From positions 1 through 35,039 of the forward strand of contig CAMTAF010000032.1 in assembly GCA_947066955.1 (NCBI GenBank): DNA of 35,039 bases, written 5' to 3'. The notes under the pieces were generated by a model. The model saw only the letters and a program-made list of their open reading frames with translations, was not told where the DNA came from and ran no database searches. This document shows, in pieces, positions 1 through 7,663 of this stretch (position 1 is its first letter; each line of letters begins with the position of its first letter). Position numbers and translations under genes: made by a program. The stretch is from an uncultured Hungatella sp. (GTDB taxonomy: Bacteria > Bacillota > Clostridia > Lachnospirales > Lachnospiraceae).

Positions 1-262
1 AGTTTTCATCGCTTTGCTCTTTTAAGCACAAAAATTAATGTCGTTTACTATAAAATCTAGGAAAGGAAAAGCTAAAAAAAGGATGGAATCCACAATTTAC
101 AAAAACAAGTAGATGTGGATATGTACCGATGGCTAGTCGGGAATTTACGGCTGTGGAGTGTACAAGAACCTGCACGATGAAACAGCAACTACAAACCGTG
201 AGGCTGTAGCGGATCATCTGGCATATACACTTTTGTATATGTTTTTAGTAGCAGAAGATTTC

Positions 263-682
263 ATGAAAGATCAAAATTGCGCGTACTGCATGCAGGGGGA
301 ACTGGTGGCAAAGTTTGGGTATCCGGTGTGTGCCATGGACACAGGCTATCTCTACATTTTCAAGGAGCAGAGCAAGCCGGGCCGGGTGATCCTGGCTTAC
401 AAGGATCATGTCAGCGAGATGATCGACATCAGCGACCAGGAGAGAAACGCCTTTTTCGCCGATGTGGCCAAGGTGGCCAGGGCTGTCCACAAGGTGTTCC
501 ACCCGGACAAGGTAAACTACGGGGCCTATGGGGACACGGGATGCCATCTCCACATGCACATCGTGCCCAAGTACAACGGAGGCGACGAGTGGGGCGGAAC
601 CTTCCAGATGAACCCGGACAAGACCTATCTGACCGAGGAAGAGTATGAGGCCATGGCCGAGAAGCTGAGAGCGGCGCTGTAA
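263..682 (+). CDS. HIT family protein (histidine triad nucleotide-binding)
   Basis: The 139-residue product carries the histidine triad H95-x-H97-x-H99 followed by I-V-P-K, the active site of HIT nucleotide phosphoramidase/hydrolase proteins. It also has an N-terminal C6-x2-C9 pair, as in zinc-binding members. These are small cytoplasmic enzymes acting on AMP-linked substrates; the real substrate cannot be told from sequence. The frame is open from 158, but the ATG at 263 is preferred: it gives the usual family length and puts the CxxC at the N-terminus. The upstream ribosome site (agcagaag) is weak, so the start is less certain than the family. The gene is followed by an intrinsic terminator, so it is probably monocistronic. 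Confidence 0.88.
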   Translation: MKDQNCAYCMQGELVAKFGYPVCAMDTGYLYIFKEQSKPGRVILAYKDHVSEMIDISDQERNAFFADVAKVARAVHKVFHPDKVNYGAYGDTGCHLHMHIVPKYNGGDEWGGTFQMNPDKTYLTEEEYEAMAEKLRAAL

Positions 683-710
683 GGCCTGAGTGATAATGTA
701 CACAAAAGAC

Positions 711-743
711 GGCCAGCCTGTTTTTGTCAGGCTGGCCATTTTC
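711..743 (+). terminator. Intrinsic terminator after the HIT gene
   Basis: A perfect 10-bp stem (ggccagcctg / caggctggcc) with a T-rich loop is followed by attttcc. It lies 29 bases after the HIT stop codon. Confidence 0.85.
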
Positions 744-829
744 CTGCCGTGAGGGTCCCGTATATTTGGCAGGGGAATATGAGCCGGGGCAGGAGAAAGC
801 CCTGGGGGAAACGGAGGAATTGACGGCTG

Positions 830-2050
830 ATGGAACGAATGGGAATCGAGCTGGAAGAGGCCGTGAAGCTTATGACATCGCGCATACACAGGATCCGCGA
901 TGTGGAGACAGTGGAACTGGCGGAAACAGCAGGCAGGGTTCTGGCCAGAGACTGCTATTCAGCCATGGACAGCCCTCCTTTTGACCGGTCTCCCTTGGAT
1001 GGATATGCTTTCCGAAGTCAGGATTCGGCACAGGCCAGGGAAGAGTCGCCGGTGAAGTTAAAGGTCACGGAGGTTCTGTACGCGGGAAGCTGGTACAAGG
1101 GGGAGGTGGGACCCGGGCAGGCGGCGAGGATCATGACCGGTGCCCCGATCCCTCCGGGGGCAGACTGCGTGATCCGCCGGGAGGAAGTGCTGGCGTTGCC
1201 GGATGCCCCGGATTTCGTGGGGATTCCCCACCCTGTGAAGGCCTTTGAGAATTTCTGCTTTCGCGGCGAGGACATAAAAAAAGGAAGCCTGGTTTTGGAA
1301 AGAGGGACATCCGTAGGTTATCTGGAGCAGGGGATTTTGGCCTCTGTGGGCATTGCCCAGGCGGAGGTGTACCGAAGACCCAGGATCGCCCTCTATGTGG
1401 TGGGAGACGAGCTGCAGGCCCCGGGAGAAGAGAGAGAGCCGGGAAAGATCTATGACGCCAACTACTGGATCCTGTCAGGCCGGCTGAAAGAACTGGGGTA
1501 TCCTCCTGTGAAGAGCCGGATGGTGGGGGACGATCCCCAGGCCATGGCCCGGGAGATTCAGGAAATCATAGACCAGGTGGATCTGGTGGTTACTACCGGA
1601 GGCGTTTCCGTGGGGGACAAAGATATCTTTCACCAGGTGCTGCCCCTCCTGGGAGCCCGGCGAGTGTTCTGGAAGGTCCGGATGAAGCCCGGCGCTCCGG
1701 CCATGTTTGCCCTCTTTAAGGGCAAGCCTATGGTTCACCTTTCCGGCAATCCCTTTGCCGCGGCCGCTACCCTGGAGCTATTAGTCCGTCCGGCCCTGTT
1801 TCAGCTCACAGGGGATAGAACTCTGGCTCAAAAACGGGTCAGGGCAGCGCTGGGTTCGCCCTTTACAAAGTCAGGAGGCCGCCGATTTGTGAGAGGCCGC
1901 CTGGAGAACGGGACAGTGACTCTGCCGCCTTTGGAAAAGCATGCCTCAGGGATGCTCTTTTCCATGAAAGACTGCAACTGTCTGGCTGATTTCCCCCCAT
2001 CAAAGGTTCCTCTGGAAGCCGGCGCTGAGGTGGAAGTGGTGCTGCTGTGA
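830..2050 (+). CDS. moeA: Molybdopterin molybdotransferase MoeA
   Basis: The 406-residue protein has full MoeA architecture: N-terminal MoeA domain (about 6-165) with SPLDGYA at 54-60 and MTGAPIPPGAD at 102-112, the MoCF-binding domain (about 177-320) with TTGGVSVGDKD at 255-265 and LSGNPFAA at 304-311, and the C-terminal domain IV (about 335-405). MoeA inserts molybdenum into adenylylated molybdopterin, the last step of Mo-cofactor synthesis. Length fits the family (about 400). The ATG at 830 sits 12 bases after GGAGG at 813-817; a second ATG at 839 is possible. No other Mo-cofactor genes are adjacent in the window, so the gene appears to stand alone between two terminators. Confidence 0.93.
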   Translation: MERMGIELEEAVKLMTSRIHRIRDVETVELAETAGRVLARDCYSAMDSPPFDRSPLDGYAFRSQDSAQAREESPVKLKVTEVLYAGSWYKGEVGPGQAARIMTGAPIPPGADCVIRREEVLALPDAPDFVGIPHPVKAFENFCFRGEDIKKGSLVLERGTSVGYLEQGILASVGIAQAEVYRRPRIALYVVGDELQAPGEEREPGKIYDANYWILSGRLKELGYPPVKSRMVGDDPQAMAREIQEIIDQVDLVVTTGGVSVGDKDIFHQVLPLLGARRVFWKVRMKPGAPAMFALFKGKPMVHLSGNPFAAAATLELLVRPALFQLTGDRTLAQKRVRAALGSPFTKSGGRRFVRGRLENGTVTLPPLEKHASGMLFSMKDCNCLADFPPSKVPLEAGAEVEVVLL

Positions 2051-2110
2051 TAAAAATCATCTAAAATACTTGCAAAATAGGAAATTTCATGTAAAATAGG
2101 ATTGATATAA

Positions 2111-2142
2111 CAAATGGGGCCCCGTCAAGGACCCCATTTTTA
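2111..2142 (+). terminator. Intrinsic terminator after moeA
   Basis: Stem aatgggg (2113-2119) pairs with ccccatt (2132-2138) and runs into a short T tract. It separates moeA from the ABC-F gene. Confidence 0.75.
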
Positions 2143-2181
2143 AAAGACCCAGTATAGAATCAGGTCAGAAAGGTGAAAGAG

Positions 2182-3819
2182 ATGATTAGTGCAAACAATG
2201 TAACGCTGCGTGTGGGCAAGAAGGCATTATTTGAGGATGTGAATATCAAGTTTACAGAGGGCAACTGCTATGGCCTCATTGGAGCGAACGGCGCGGGAAA
2301 ATCTACATTTTTAAAGATCCTGTCAGGTCAGCTGGAATCCACCACCGGAGACGTGGTGATCACTCCCGGACAGCGTCTGTCCTTTTTGCAGCAGGATCAT
2401 TTTAAATATGACGAGTACCCTGTCCTGGACACGGTGATCATGGGAAATCCCCGGCTCTATGAGGTGATGAAGGAGAAGGACGCCATCTACATGAAAGAGG
2501 ATTTCAGCGACGAGGACGGGATCCGGGCGGCGGAGCTGGAGGCGGAATTCGCGGAGATGAACGGCTGGGAGGCGGAATCCGATGCCGCCAATCTGCTCAA
2601 TGGGCTGGGAGTGGACACAGAGCATCACAATACCTTGATGAAAGATCTGGTGGGGGCTTTGAAGGTGAAGGTGCTGCTGGCCCAGGCTCTTTTCGGCAAC
2701 CCGGACATCCTGCTTTTGGATGAGCCCACCAACCATCTGGACTTAGACGCCATCGCGTGGCTGGAGGAATTTCTCATTGGATTTGAGAACACGGTGATCG
2801 TGGTTTCCCACGACCGCTACTTCCTCAACAAGGTCTGTACCCACACAGCGGACATCGACTACGGCAAGATTCAGCTCTACGCCGGAAATTATGATTTCTG
2901 GTATGAGTCCAGCCAGCTGATGATCCGCCAGATGAAGGAGGCCAACAGGAAGAAAGAGGAGAAGATCAAGGAGCTGCAGGAATTTATCCAGAGATTCTCA
3001 GCCAATGCCTCCAAATCCAAACAGGCCACCTCAAGAAAACGCGCCCTTGAGAAGATCGAGCTGGACGACATCAAGCCCTCCAGCAGAAAATACCCCTATA
3101 TTGATTTCCGCCCCTTCCGCGAGATCGGCAATGAGGTTCTCACTGTGCAGAACCTGTCCAAGACCATCGACGGGGTGAAGGTTCTTGACAATATCTCCTT
3201 TATTCTGGGCAGGGAGGACAAGGTGGCTCTGGTGGGCCCCAACGAGCACGCCAAGACCACGCTCTTTAAGATCCTGGCAGGGGAGATGGAGCCTGACGAG
3301 GGGAGCTACAAGTGGGGACTGACCACAACCCAGTCCTATTTTCCAAAGGACAACTCTGCGGAGTTTTCCAGCGACGACACCATTGTGGACTGGCTGACCC
3401 AGTATTCCCCGGAGAAAGACGCCACCTATGTGAGAGGCTTCCTGGGAAGGATGCTCTTTGCCGGGGAGGACGGGGTGAAGAAGCTGAAAGTGCTCTCCGG
3501 AGGAGAGAAGGTGCGGTGCATGCTGTCCAAGCTGATGATCTCCGGCGCCAATGTGCTGATGCTTGACGAGCCCACGGACCACTTGGACATGGAGGCCATC
3601 ACGGCTCTGAACAACGGCCTTATGAAGTTCCCGGGCGCGCTGATCTTCTCCTCCCGCGACCACCAGATCGTTCAGACCACGGCAAACCGGATCATGGAGA
3701 TCGTAAACGGTCAGCTCATCGATAAGATCACCACCTACGACGAGTACTTAGAGAACGATGAGATGGCCAGGAAGAGACAGGTGTTTACGGTTGTGGGGAA
3801 GGATGAGGACGAGGATTGA
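2182..3819 (+). CDS. ABC-F family ATPase, YbiT-like, degenerate second nucleotide site
   Basis: The protein (545 aa from the ATG at 2182; a GTG at 2173 is in frame) has two ABC domains and no membrane segments, the ABC-F layout of ribosome-associated ATPases. Domain 1 has Walker A GANGAGKST (34-42), Walker B ILLLDEPTNHLD and switch VSHDR, but its signature region reads DLVGALKVK instead of LSGGxK, a change also seen in YbiT. The linker is charged and helical (FSANASKSKQATSRKR), as in YbiT. Domain 2 is unusual: Walker A reads GPNEHAKTT (352-360), losing two glycines, and the switch histidine is R492, while LSGGEK (438-443) and Walker B remain. ABC-F proteins act on ribosomal E-site function or antibiotic protection; no resistance role is claimed. 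Ribosome site agaaagg lies upstream. Confidence 0.9.
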   Translation: MISANNVTLRVGKKALFEDVNIKFTEGNCYGLIGANGAGKSTFLKILSGQLESTTGDVVITPGQRLSFLQQDHFKYDEYPVLDTVIMGNPRLYEVMKEKDAIYMKEDFSDEDGIRAAELEAEFAEMNGWEAESDAANLLNGLGVDTEHHNTLMKDLVGALKVKVLLAQALFGNPDILLLDEPTNHLDLDAIAWLEEFLIGFENTVIVVSHDRYFLNKVCTHTADIDYGKIQLYAGNYDFWYESSQLMIRQMKEANRKKEEKIKELQEFIQRFSANASKSKQATSRKRALEKIELDDIKPSSRKYPYIDFRPFREIGNEVLTVQNLSKTIDGVKVLDNISFILGREDKVALVGPNEHAKTTLFKILAGEMEPDEGSYKWGLTTTQSYFPKDNSAEFSSDDTIVDWLTQYSPEKDATYVRGFLGRMLFAGEDGVKKLKVLSGGEKVRCMLSKLMISGANVLMLDEPTDHLDMEAITALNNGLMKFPGALIFSSRDHQIVQTTANRIMEIVNGQLIDKITTYDEYLENDEMARKRQVFTVVGKDEDED

Positions 3820-3839
3820 GGACCAGGCCTTGAACGATT

Positions 3840-3955
3840 GGTCTGGTGATTCCCTCAACCAGCCCAACAGCGAGACGGTTGCCGCCATGCTGGAGGCAGA
3901 AAGGATTGCGAAAGATCCGGGAGTAAAGGGGTATACTGATCTGTTTGGAAAATGA
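3840..3955 (+). pseudogene. RelB/DinJ antitoxin C-terminal remnant
   Basis: Directly after the ABC-F stop, one frame reads NSETVAAMLEAERIAKDPG followed by VKGYTDLFGK and a stop. This closely resembles the toxin-binding C-terminal tail of RelB/DinJ antitoxins (typically ...AMLEAERIAKDPSVKGYTDLDELF). There is no ribbon-helix-helix N-terminus, no start codon of its own and the tail ends early, so it is read as a relic. No matching toxin follows; the next sequence is the restriction-modification terminator. The recognition rests on family memory and was not searched. Confidence 0.6.
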
Positions 3956-3995
3956 TATTTCCATTTTCCTCACTTTCAGGTGAAATTTTTCACGC

Positions 3996-4035
3996 AAAAA
4001 GGGAAGTATCTCCATCTTTAACGGAAATACTTCCC
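3996..4035 (-). terminator. Intrinsic terminator of the restriction-modification operon
   Basis: A 9-bp perfect stem (gggaagtat 4001-4009 / atacttccc 4027-4035) is followed, on the minus strand, by TTTTTGCG (complement of 3993-4000). It lies downstream of the minus-strand operon. Confidence 0.75.
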
Positions 4036-4076
4036 TCTGCTTAAAAAAATTTAATTATTGTATGAAAGTCATTACC

Positions 4077-4169
4077 TTACATAAACTGCTTTCCATAATG
4101 ATAGTGTTCACAAATTCTTTCAATTGTACTTTGTATCATTTGCAAATAAGTTTTCCGATTATCTTCCAT
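4077..4169 (-). CDS. Possible 30-aa small ORF or gene remnant
   Basis: A short minus-strand frame starts 30 bases after the endonuclease stop codon. Its ATG follows an AGAGG ribosome-like site and it encodes 30 residues beginning MEDNRKTYLQMIQSTIERI. The opening resembles the N-terminus of small hypothetical membrane proteins of Firmicutes (xxNRKxYLxMIQxxIxRM), but the product stops before any membrane segment. It may be a truncated cargo gene of the operon or a chance frame. It lies before the operon terminator, so it would be co-transcribed. Confidence 0.35.
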   Translation of the reverse strand: MEDNRKTYLQMIQSTIERICEHYHYGKQFM

Positions 4170-4199
4170 AACAGTACCTCTTCTAAATAATTCCCCTTC

Positions 4200-5117
4200 T
4201 TATCTCGGTCCTAAAAACTTATCCCCATTCAAGTGTATCATATGCTCCGGCATTTCAGCAATCCATACTTCCGTTTCCCATGCCAATGTTTCCGAAAATT
4301 TCTTATATGTCTTGAAATCCAGAAAAGCAGTAACAAAAATTTTACCTGCTGTAACACCCTTTGTCATTTCTGTAATCTCAAGAATCCGTTTCGGATCCAT
4401 CGGTCCTACAGAAGTGACCGATTCCACAAAATAAATCCAGTTCTTGTCTGTTCTATACAGAACGACATCCGGCATCTTATCATGTAAAGTAATTTCAAAT
4501 CCCAGTTCTGTCAGCTTATCAACATTCTTTACTAAATCTTTCTCTGTCGTGTCACCTACATACAGACATTCCGAATTTGGCGCAAATCTCGGTGCAAATT
4601 CCTCAATAATTGCTTTCTGCAGTTCATTGTGTTTCCCTACTGAAAATTTAAAATCCGCCCCATTGATCTTCACTGGCATCATTGTCATTTTCTTTTTAGA
4701 AGCATAAATATCTATCAACTTATCATGGTACATAAGGAAACGATTCAACGACTTCTGCCATTCTACAGACTGTAATGTTTTCAACATTTTCAGTGTTTCT
4801 TCCGTAAGACGGTATCTATAGTTCGGGCTGTTCGTTGCCTTTCCATTATCCTCTACCAACGCAGCAGTACGGAATCTATGTAACGCCTGCTTACGAAATG
4901 TTTCCCGGCTATTCTCTGCATAAGTAGTTCCATAAAAGGTATTAGAAAACTGAATGATGTCATGAATACGGATCCACTTGTTACTTGCTTCTTTCCATGA
5001 CATATCCGGTTTCATATCTGCCATTGCCAACAGTACATAACAACATATGTCTGCCTGCTGTGCTTTTGGCATACCCACCATCTTCAAAAATTCTCGTGCT
5101 TCTTCAACTTTACCCAC
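4200..5117 (-). CDS. BsuBI/PstI-type type II restriction endonuclease
   Basis: The 305-residue protein matches the BsuBI/PstI endonuclease family in length (about 316-326) and in its core: P216-D217 followed by VVLY, then E232 in VESVTSVGPMDPKR (231-244), the family's PD-(D/E)xK-like nuclease site. An N-terminal helical region (about 1-130) probably carries DNA-recognition and dimer contacts. Family members cut CTGCAG, so that specificity is predicted. It starts at GTG 5117 with GGAGGG five bases upstream (5123-5128) and overlaps the methyltransferase gene by 8 bp, giving translational coupling with the methylase made first. Base composition is clearly AT-richer than the flanks, suggesting acquisition. 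The gene contains a CTGCAG site itself (4617-4622), so protection by methylation would be needed. Confidence 0.88.
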   Translation of the reverse strand: MGKVEEAREFLKMVGMPKAQQADICCYVLLAMADMKPDMSWKEASNKWIRIHDIIQFSNTFYGTTYAENSRETFRKQALHRFRTAALVEDNGKATNSPNYRYRLTEETLKMLKTLQSVEWQKSLNRFLMYHDKLIDIYASKKKMTMMPVKINGADFKFSVGKHNELQKAIIEEFAPRFAPNSECLYVGDTTEKDLVKNVDKLTELGFEITLHDKMPDVVLYRTDKNWIYFVESVTSVGPMDPKRILEITEMTKGVTAGKIFVTAFLDFKTYKKFSETLAWETEVWIAEMPEHMIHLNGDKFLGPR

Positions 5118-6597
5118 AGTATCCCTCCAAGATCAAATTACAGTTTCTCTCCGACAAATCTTTTGAGTTCATTAACTTCCTTCCCATTTCCTGTATGCTC
5201 TCCATATCCGGCACAGGCATCGAATTTACTTCTGTAGAGTTTACCTGCGTTGAGCCATTTAAAATCCGATAATACTCATCATATAATGTAGAGTTAAAAA
5301 GCACATACAGACCATATACTAAGCACTCCAACATCTCACCCAAAAGTCCATCAATAAAATTGATTTTATTCTGCGTACTAATTTTCGTATACTGTGGATA
5401 ATTCTTCGCCAAATAAATTCCACATTGTAATCTTCGTGGTTCTTCCTTTGCCGTAAATCTTTTTACAAACAAATAATTCTTATTATCTTGCATAAGCCCA
5501 CGCTGGTCTGTCACCACATATTCATGCTCCTTCTGAATAGGAAACTGCACCTTACCTTGTTTTATGTGCTGCGAATAAAATAGCGGGATTGCACCTTCCT
5601 CTTCCTCATCACGAAGAATATCTCGGTTTCTGAAATCTACAGTTAATCCCGTTTTCATTTTCACACCAATTTCAGGCAATGTCTGATTAAACTTATGTAG
5701 CCGTTTTAATACCTTAACTTCCTCATCATCTGTTACCAAATATACATAGTAATCCTCGCCAGAAACAACAAGATCATATGGTACGGTCAAGAAAGTTAAT
5801 TCATTAAAATCTTTGTTTGACTTAGATGATGTAATTTTCACCTGTGCCGGCTCTACATGCGTTTTCCGAACTTTTATAATAATGGTCTCCTGCAATACAT
5901 CTTCTTTGTCAAAAACTTTATTCCGACTTACAAATAAGTGAATATGTTCCAATTTCCCTTCTGTCAGAAAATACTGTCTAAACCGTTTGAAATATGCTCC
6001 CGATGTCCATGAGCGAGGAATAATATAAACCATTTCCCCATCATCTTTCAAATTAAAAAGTCCCATAGCCGCAAAAATAAAGTACATATTAGGCGCACCA
6101 TAACAAACTTCCGGCATAGCTGTCGCTTCTGGCGCATCTTTCGGTATTTTCATATAAGGCGGATTCCCAATTACATAATCATACTTCATCGGATTAGGAT
6201 TCCCACCTATCATATAATTAAAATCCAAATATTGACTTGTAATATAATTCTCTGTCTGGATATTATACCTAATTATTTTACTTGAATGCGTTTTGCAATA
6301 CTCCAAATTATCCTTTAAAAGCCCCAAAACATTATCGTCATTCTCGTAACAAGTCAATTCTATTTCTTTTACTGTGTCAAACTGCTCTGCCCATTCGACA
6401 AAAGCACATGACAATATGCCAGAACCCGCCCCGGCATCCAAAACCGTTACACTCTGCTTATTAATCGGAGCGTCATACAAATTTGCCATAAACTTTGCAG
6501 TTTCCATACTTGTAAAAAACTGCCCATATTTTTTTCTCTCTTTCTTTGGCATACTGTCTATATATAAATTCGTGAGTTCAATAATCTTTTCCAGCAT
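5110..6597 (-). CDS. BsuBI/PstI-type N6-adenine DNA methyltransferase
   Basis: The 495-residue protein is a gamma-class adenine methyltransferase. It shows YGQFFTS (24-30, motif X), DAGAGSG (54-60, motif I, S-adenosylmethionine binding) and the catalytic NPPY at 145-148 (motif IV). A C-terminal target-recognition region of about 250 residues follows. Length agrees with M.PstI and M.BsuBI (about 500). It would methylate the adenine in CTGCAG to protect the host from the adjacent endonuclease. The start ATG at 6597 has GGGGTGAG upstream and a strong promoter. It is AT-rich and unlike the neighbouring housekeeping genes. Confidence in methylase and family is high; the exact recognition sequence is inferred from the endonuclease family. 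Confidence 0.9.
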   Translation of the reverse strand: MLEKIIELTNLYIDSMPKKERKKYGQFFTSMETAKFMANLYDAPINKQSVTVLDAGAGSGILSCAFVEWAEQFDTVKEIELTCYENDDNVLGLLKDNLEYCKTHSSKIIRYNIQTENYITSQYLDFNYMIGGNPNPMKYDYVIGNPPYMKIPKDAPEATAMPEVCYGAPNMYFIFAAMGLFNLKDDGEMVYIIPRSWTSGAYFKRFRQYFLTEGKLEHIHLFVSRNKVFDKEDVLQETIIIKVRKTHVEPAQVKITSSKSNKDFNELTFLTVPYDLVVSGEDYYVYLVTDDEEVKVLKRLHKFNQTLPEIGVKMKTGLTVDFRNRDILRDEEEEGAIPLFYSQHIKQGKVQFPIQKEHEYVVTDQRGLMQDNKNYLFVKRFTAKEEPRRLQCGIYLAKNYPQYTKISTQNKINFIDGLLGEMLECLVYGLYVLFNSTLYDEYYRILNGSTQVNSTEVNSMPVPDMESIQEMGRKLMNSKDLSERNCNLILEGYCG

Positions 6598-6630
6598 TTT
6601 ATCTCACCCCATATCCATCTATGTGTACCA

Positions 6631-6659
6631 ATTATACTCTATATCTGCTCTGTTTTCAA
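6631..6659 (-). promoter_or_regulatory. Promoter of the restriction-modification operon
   Basis: On the minus strand TTGAAA (6654-6659) is separated by 17 bases from a perfect TATAAT (6631-6636), about 33 bases before the methyltransferase start. This is a textbook SigA promoter. Confidence 0.75.
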
Positions 6660-7018
6660 TATCCTTTCAGAACAAACGTTCTTTTTTTCTTTTCAGCGTT
6701 TTGCAAATAGCCGCACATATACTATACCGTATTTTTCACAAATAATCTATCAGAACATCTGCCCCAACATTCTTCATTGTCACTAAAATTCGGCTTTAGG
6801 CGTTGGCGGGATATCCCGGTTCAGGAACAGCCCCTCCAGGTTCCGGTATTCCAGTACCCGCCCGATGCTTTCCAGGTATACCAAAATACCCGGCAGATTT
6901 TTCCGGGTTTTCGACAATGCTTGGGACAGACGGCTGCCTCGCTTATCCGCTGTGCGTTCCAGAGCTTCCCGAAGTATCCTGACATCACATTCTGCTGCGC
7001 GCAGAGAATACAAAAATG
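6660..7018. other. Gene-poor stretch with a fragment shared with cassette B
   Basis: No convincing gene is present. A minus-strand frame (6783 to about 7005) reads like a genuine protein tail (REALERTADKR ... LESIGRVLEYRNLEGLF) but I do not recognise it. About 45 bp around 6940-6982 recur at about 12650-12692, including tccgct, tgcgtt and cagagcttcccgaagt. In both places this fragment lies immediately before nucleotidyltransferase-derived sequence, so it was probably the same upstream neighbour before decay. A small hairpin, agaac/gttct plus a T run near 6668-6685, could terminate + strand transcription. Confidence 0.4.
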
Positions 7019-7108
7019 CTTGGGCAGGATGATGATGAGGATATTGAACGGATAAAAAGAGATGCATATGAGCAGGGTCAGGCATTACTGAATTTGGTTT
7101 TTAGCTGA
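7019..7108 (+). pseudogene. C-terminal remnant of an AbiEii-like nucleotidyltransferase (cassette A)
   Basis: About 90 bases encode LGQDDDEDIERIKRDAYEQ followed by GQALLNLVFS and a stop. This matches almost residue for residue the last 29 residues of the intact nucleotidyltransferase gene that ends at 15273. Everything upstream of this tail is missing. The similarity continues past the stop codon into the ~550-bp leader of the surface-protein gene, showing that the unit nucleotidyltransferase + leader + surface protein was duplicated as a block. Confidence 0.85.
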
Positions 7109-7663
7109 TTTTCCTAAATTGCGACGGCGCAAAGAAACCGGTGTGATTTTCACCACGCCGGTTGTACTGGAGATTTCATATATTTTTTGGACTTCCGCCA
7201 AAAATCGGAAGTTTTTTGATATATTTTGCTTTTCTGGAGATTTTACTGATATAATCGGCCAAAATCCCTCTTTCTTTCAACATTATATGATCTAAGATTG
7301 CCAAAATGTATAGGTTTTGGTCACAGGACTATCATTTCATAACTTATAGAAGATTTTACCATAACTTTCCAGCTAAATCAAGAGTATTCCAGGAATTTAA
7401 CCAACAAATCGTACCCCCCAACAGCCATGCCAAAATCTATACCTTATGGCGCGAAGCGCCCCGACTCCGCAGGAGCATCAGTTGCGGTATGTCTTTGGTA
7501 TATGTAATTTTGACCACGATAAGGTTTGAGGAATGTCAGACCGCACCCAGAATTGGTATTTGAGCCATAATCCGGGATCAGACTGAGGCAGGCGTCAGGA
7601 CATAGCTGAAAAGACTTTTTTATAACACAAAAAGGACATTGTAGGAGAGAAGGAGAAAAGGAC
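7109..7663 (+). repeat. Conserved leader region, copy A (homologous to 15274-15818)
   Basis: This 555-bp non-coding stretch is similar throughout to the 545 bp before the second surface-protein gene. Shared features include a hairpin just after the nucleotidyltransferase tail (7136-7145 / 7153-7162), an intrinsic terminator (7191-7217), the box gtataggttttgg (7308-7320) with a near-perfect inverted partner ccaaaatctatac (7430-7442), and the ribosome-site region. Differences from copy C inside these helices keep pairing through G-U wobbles. The short frames here are not conserved between the copies and are not called as genes. Confidence 0.75.
7191..7217 (+). terminator. Intrinsic terminator after the nucleotidyltransferase remnant
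   Basis: Stem acttccg pairs with cggaagt (7206-7212), followed by a run of T. The equivalent terminator exists in copy C at 15357-15386. Confidence 0.75.

Noticed and set aside
1..262. Upstream extension of the HIT gene or a small gene at the left end
   Set aside because: The sequence before 263 has no family similarity and no clear ribosome site; a short frame near 100-190 looks like a protein scrap but was not recognised.
7306..7563. 85-codon frame in the leader of surface protein A
   Set aside because: Not conserved as a frame in the homologous leader of copy C and no ribosome site; the conservation there looks structural.
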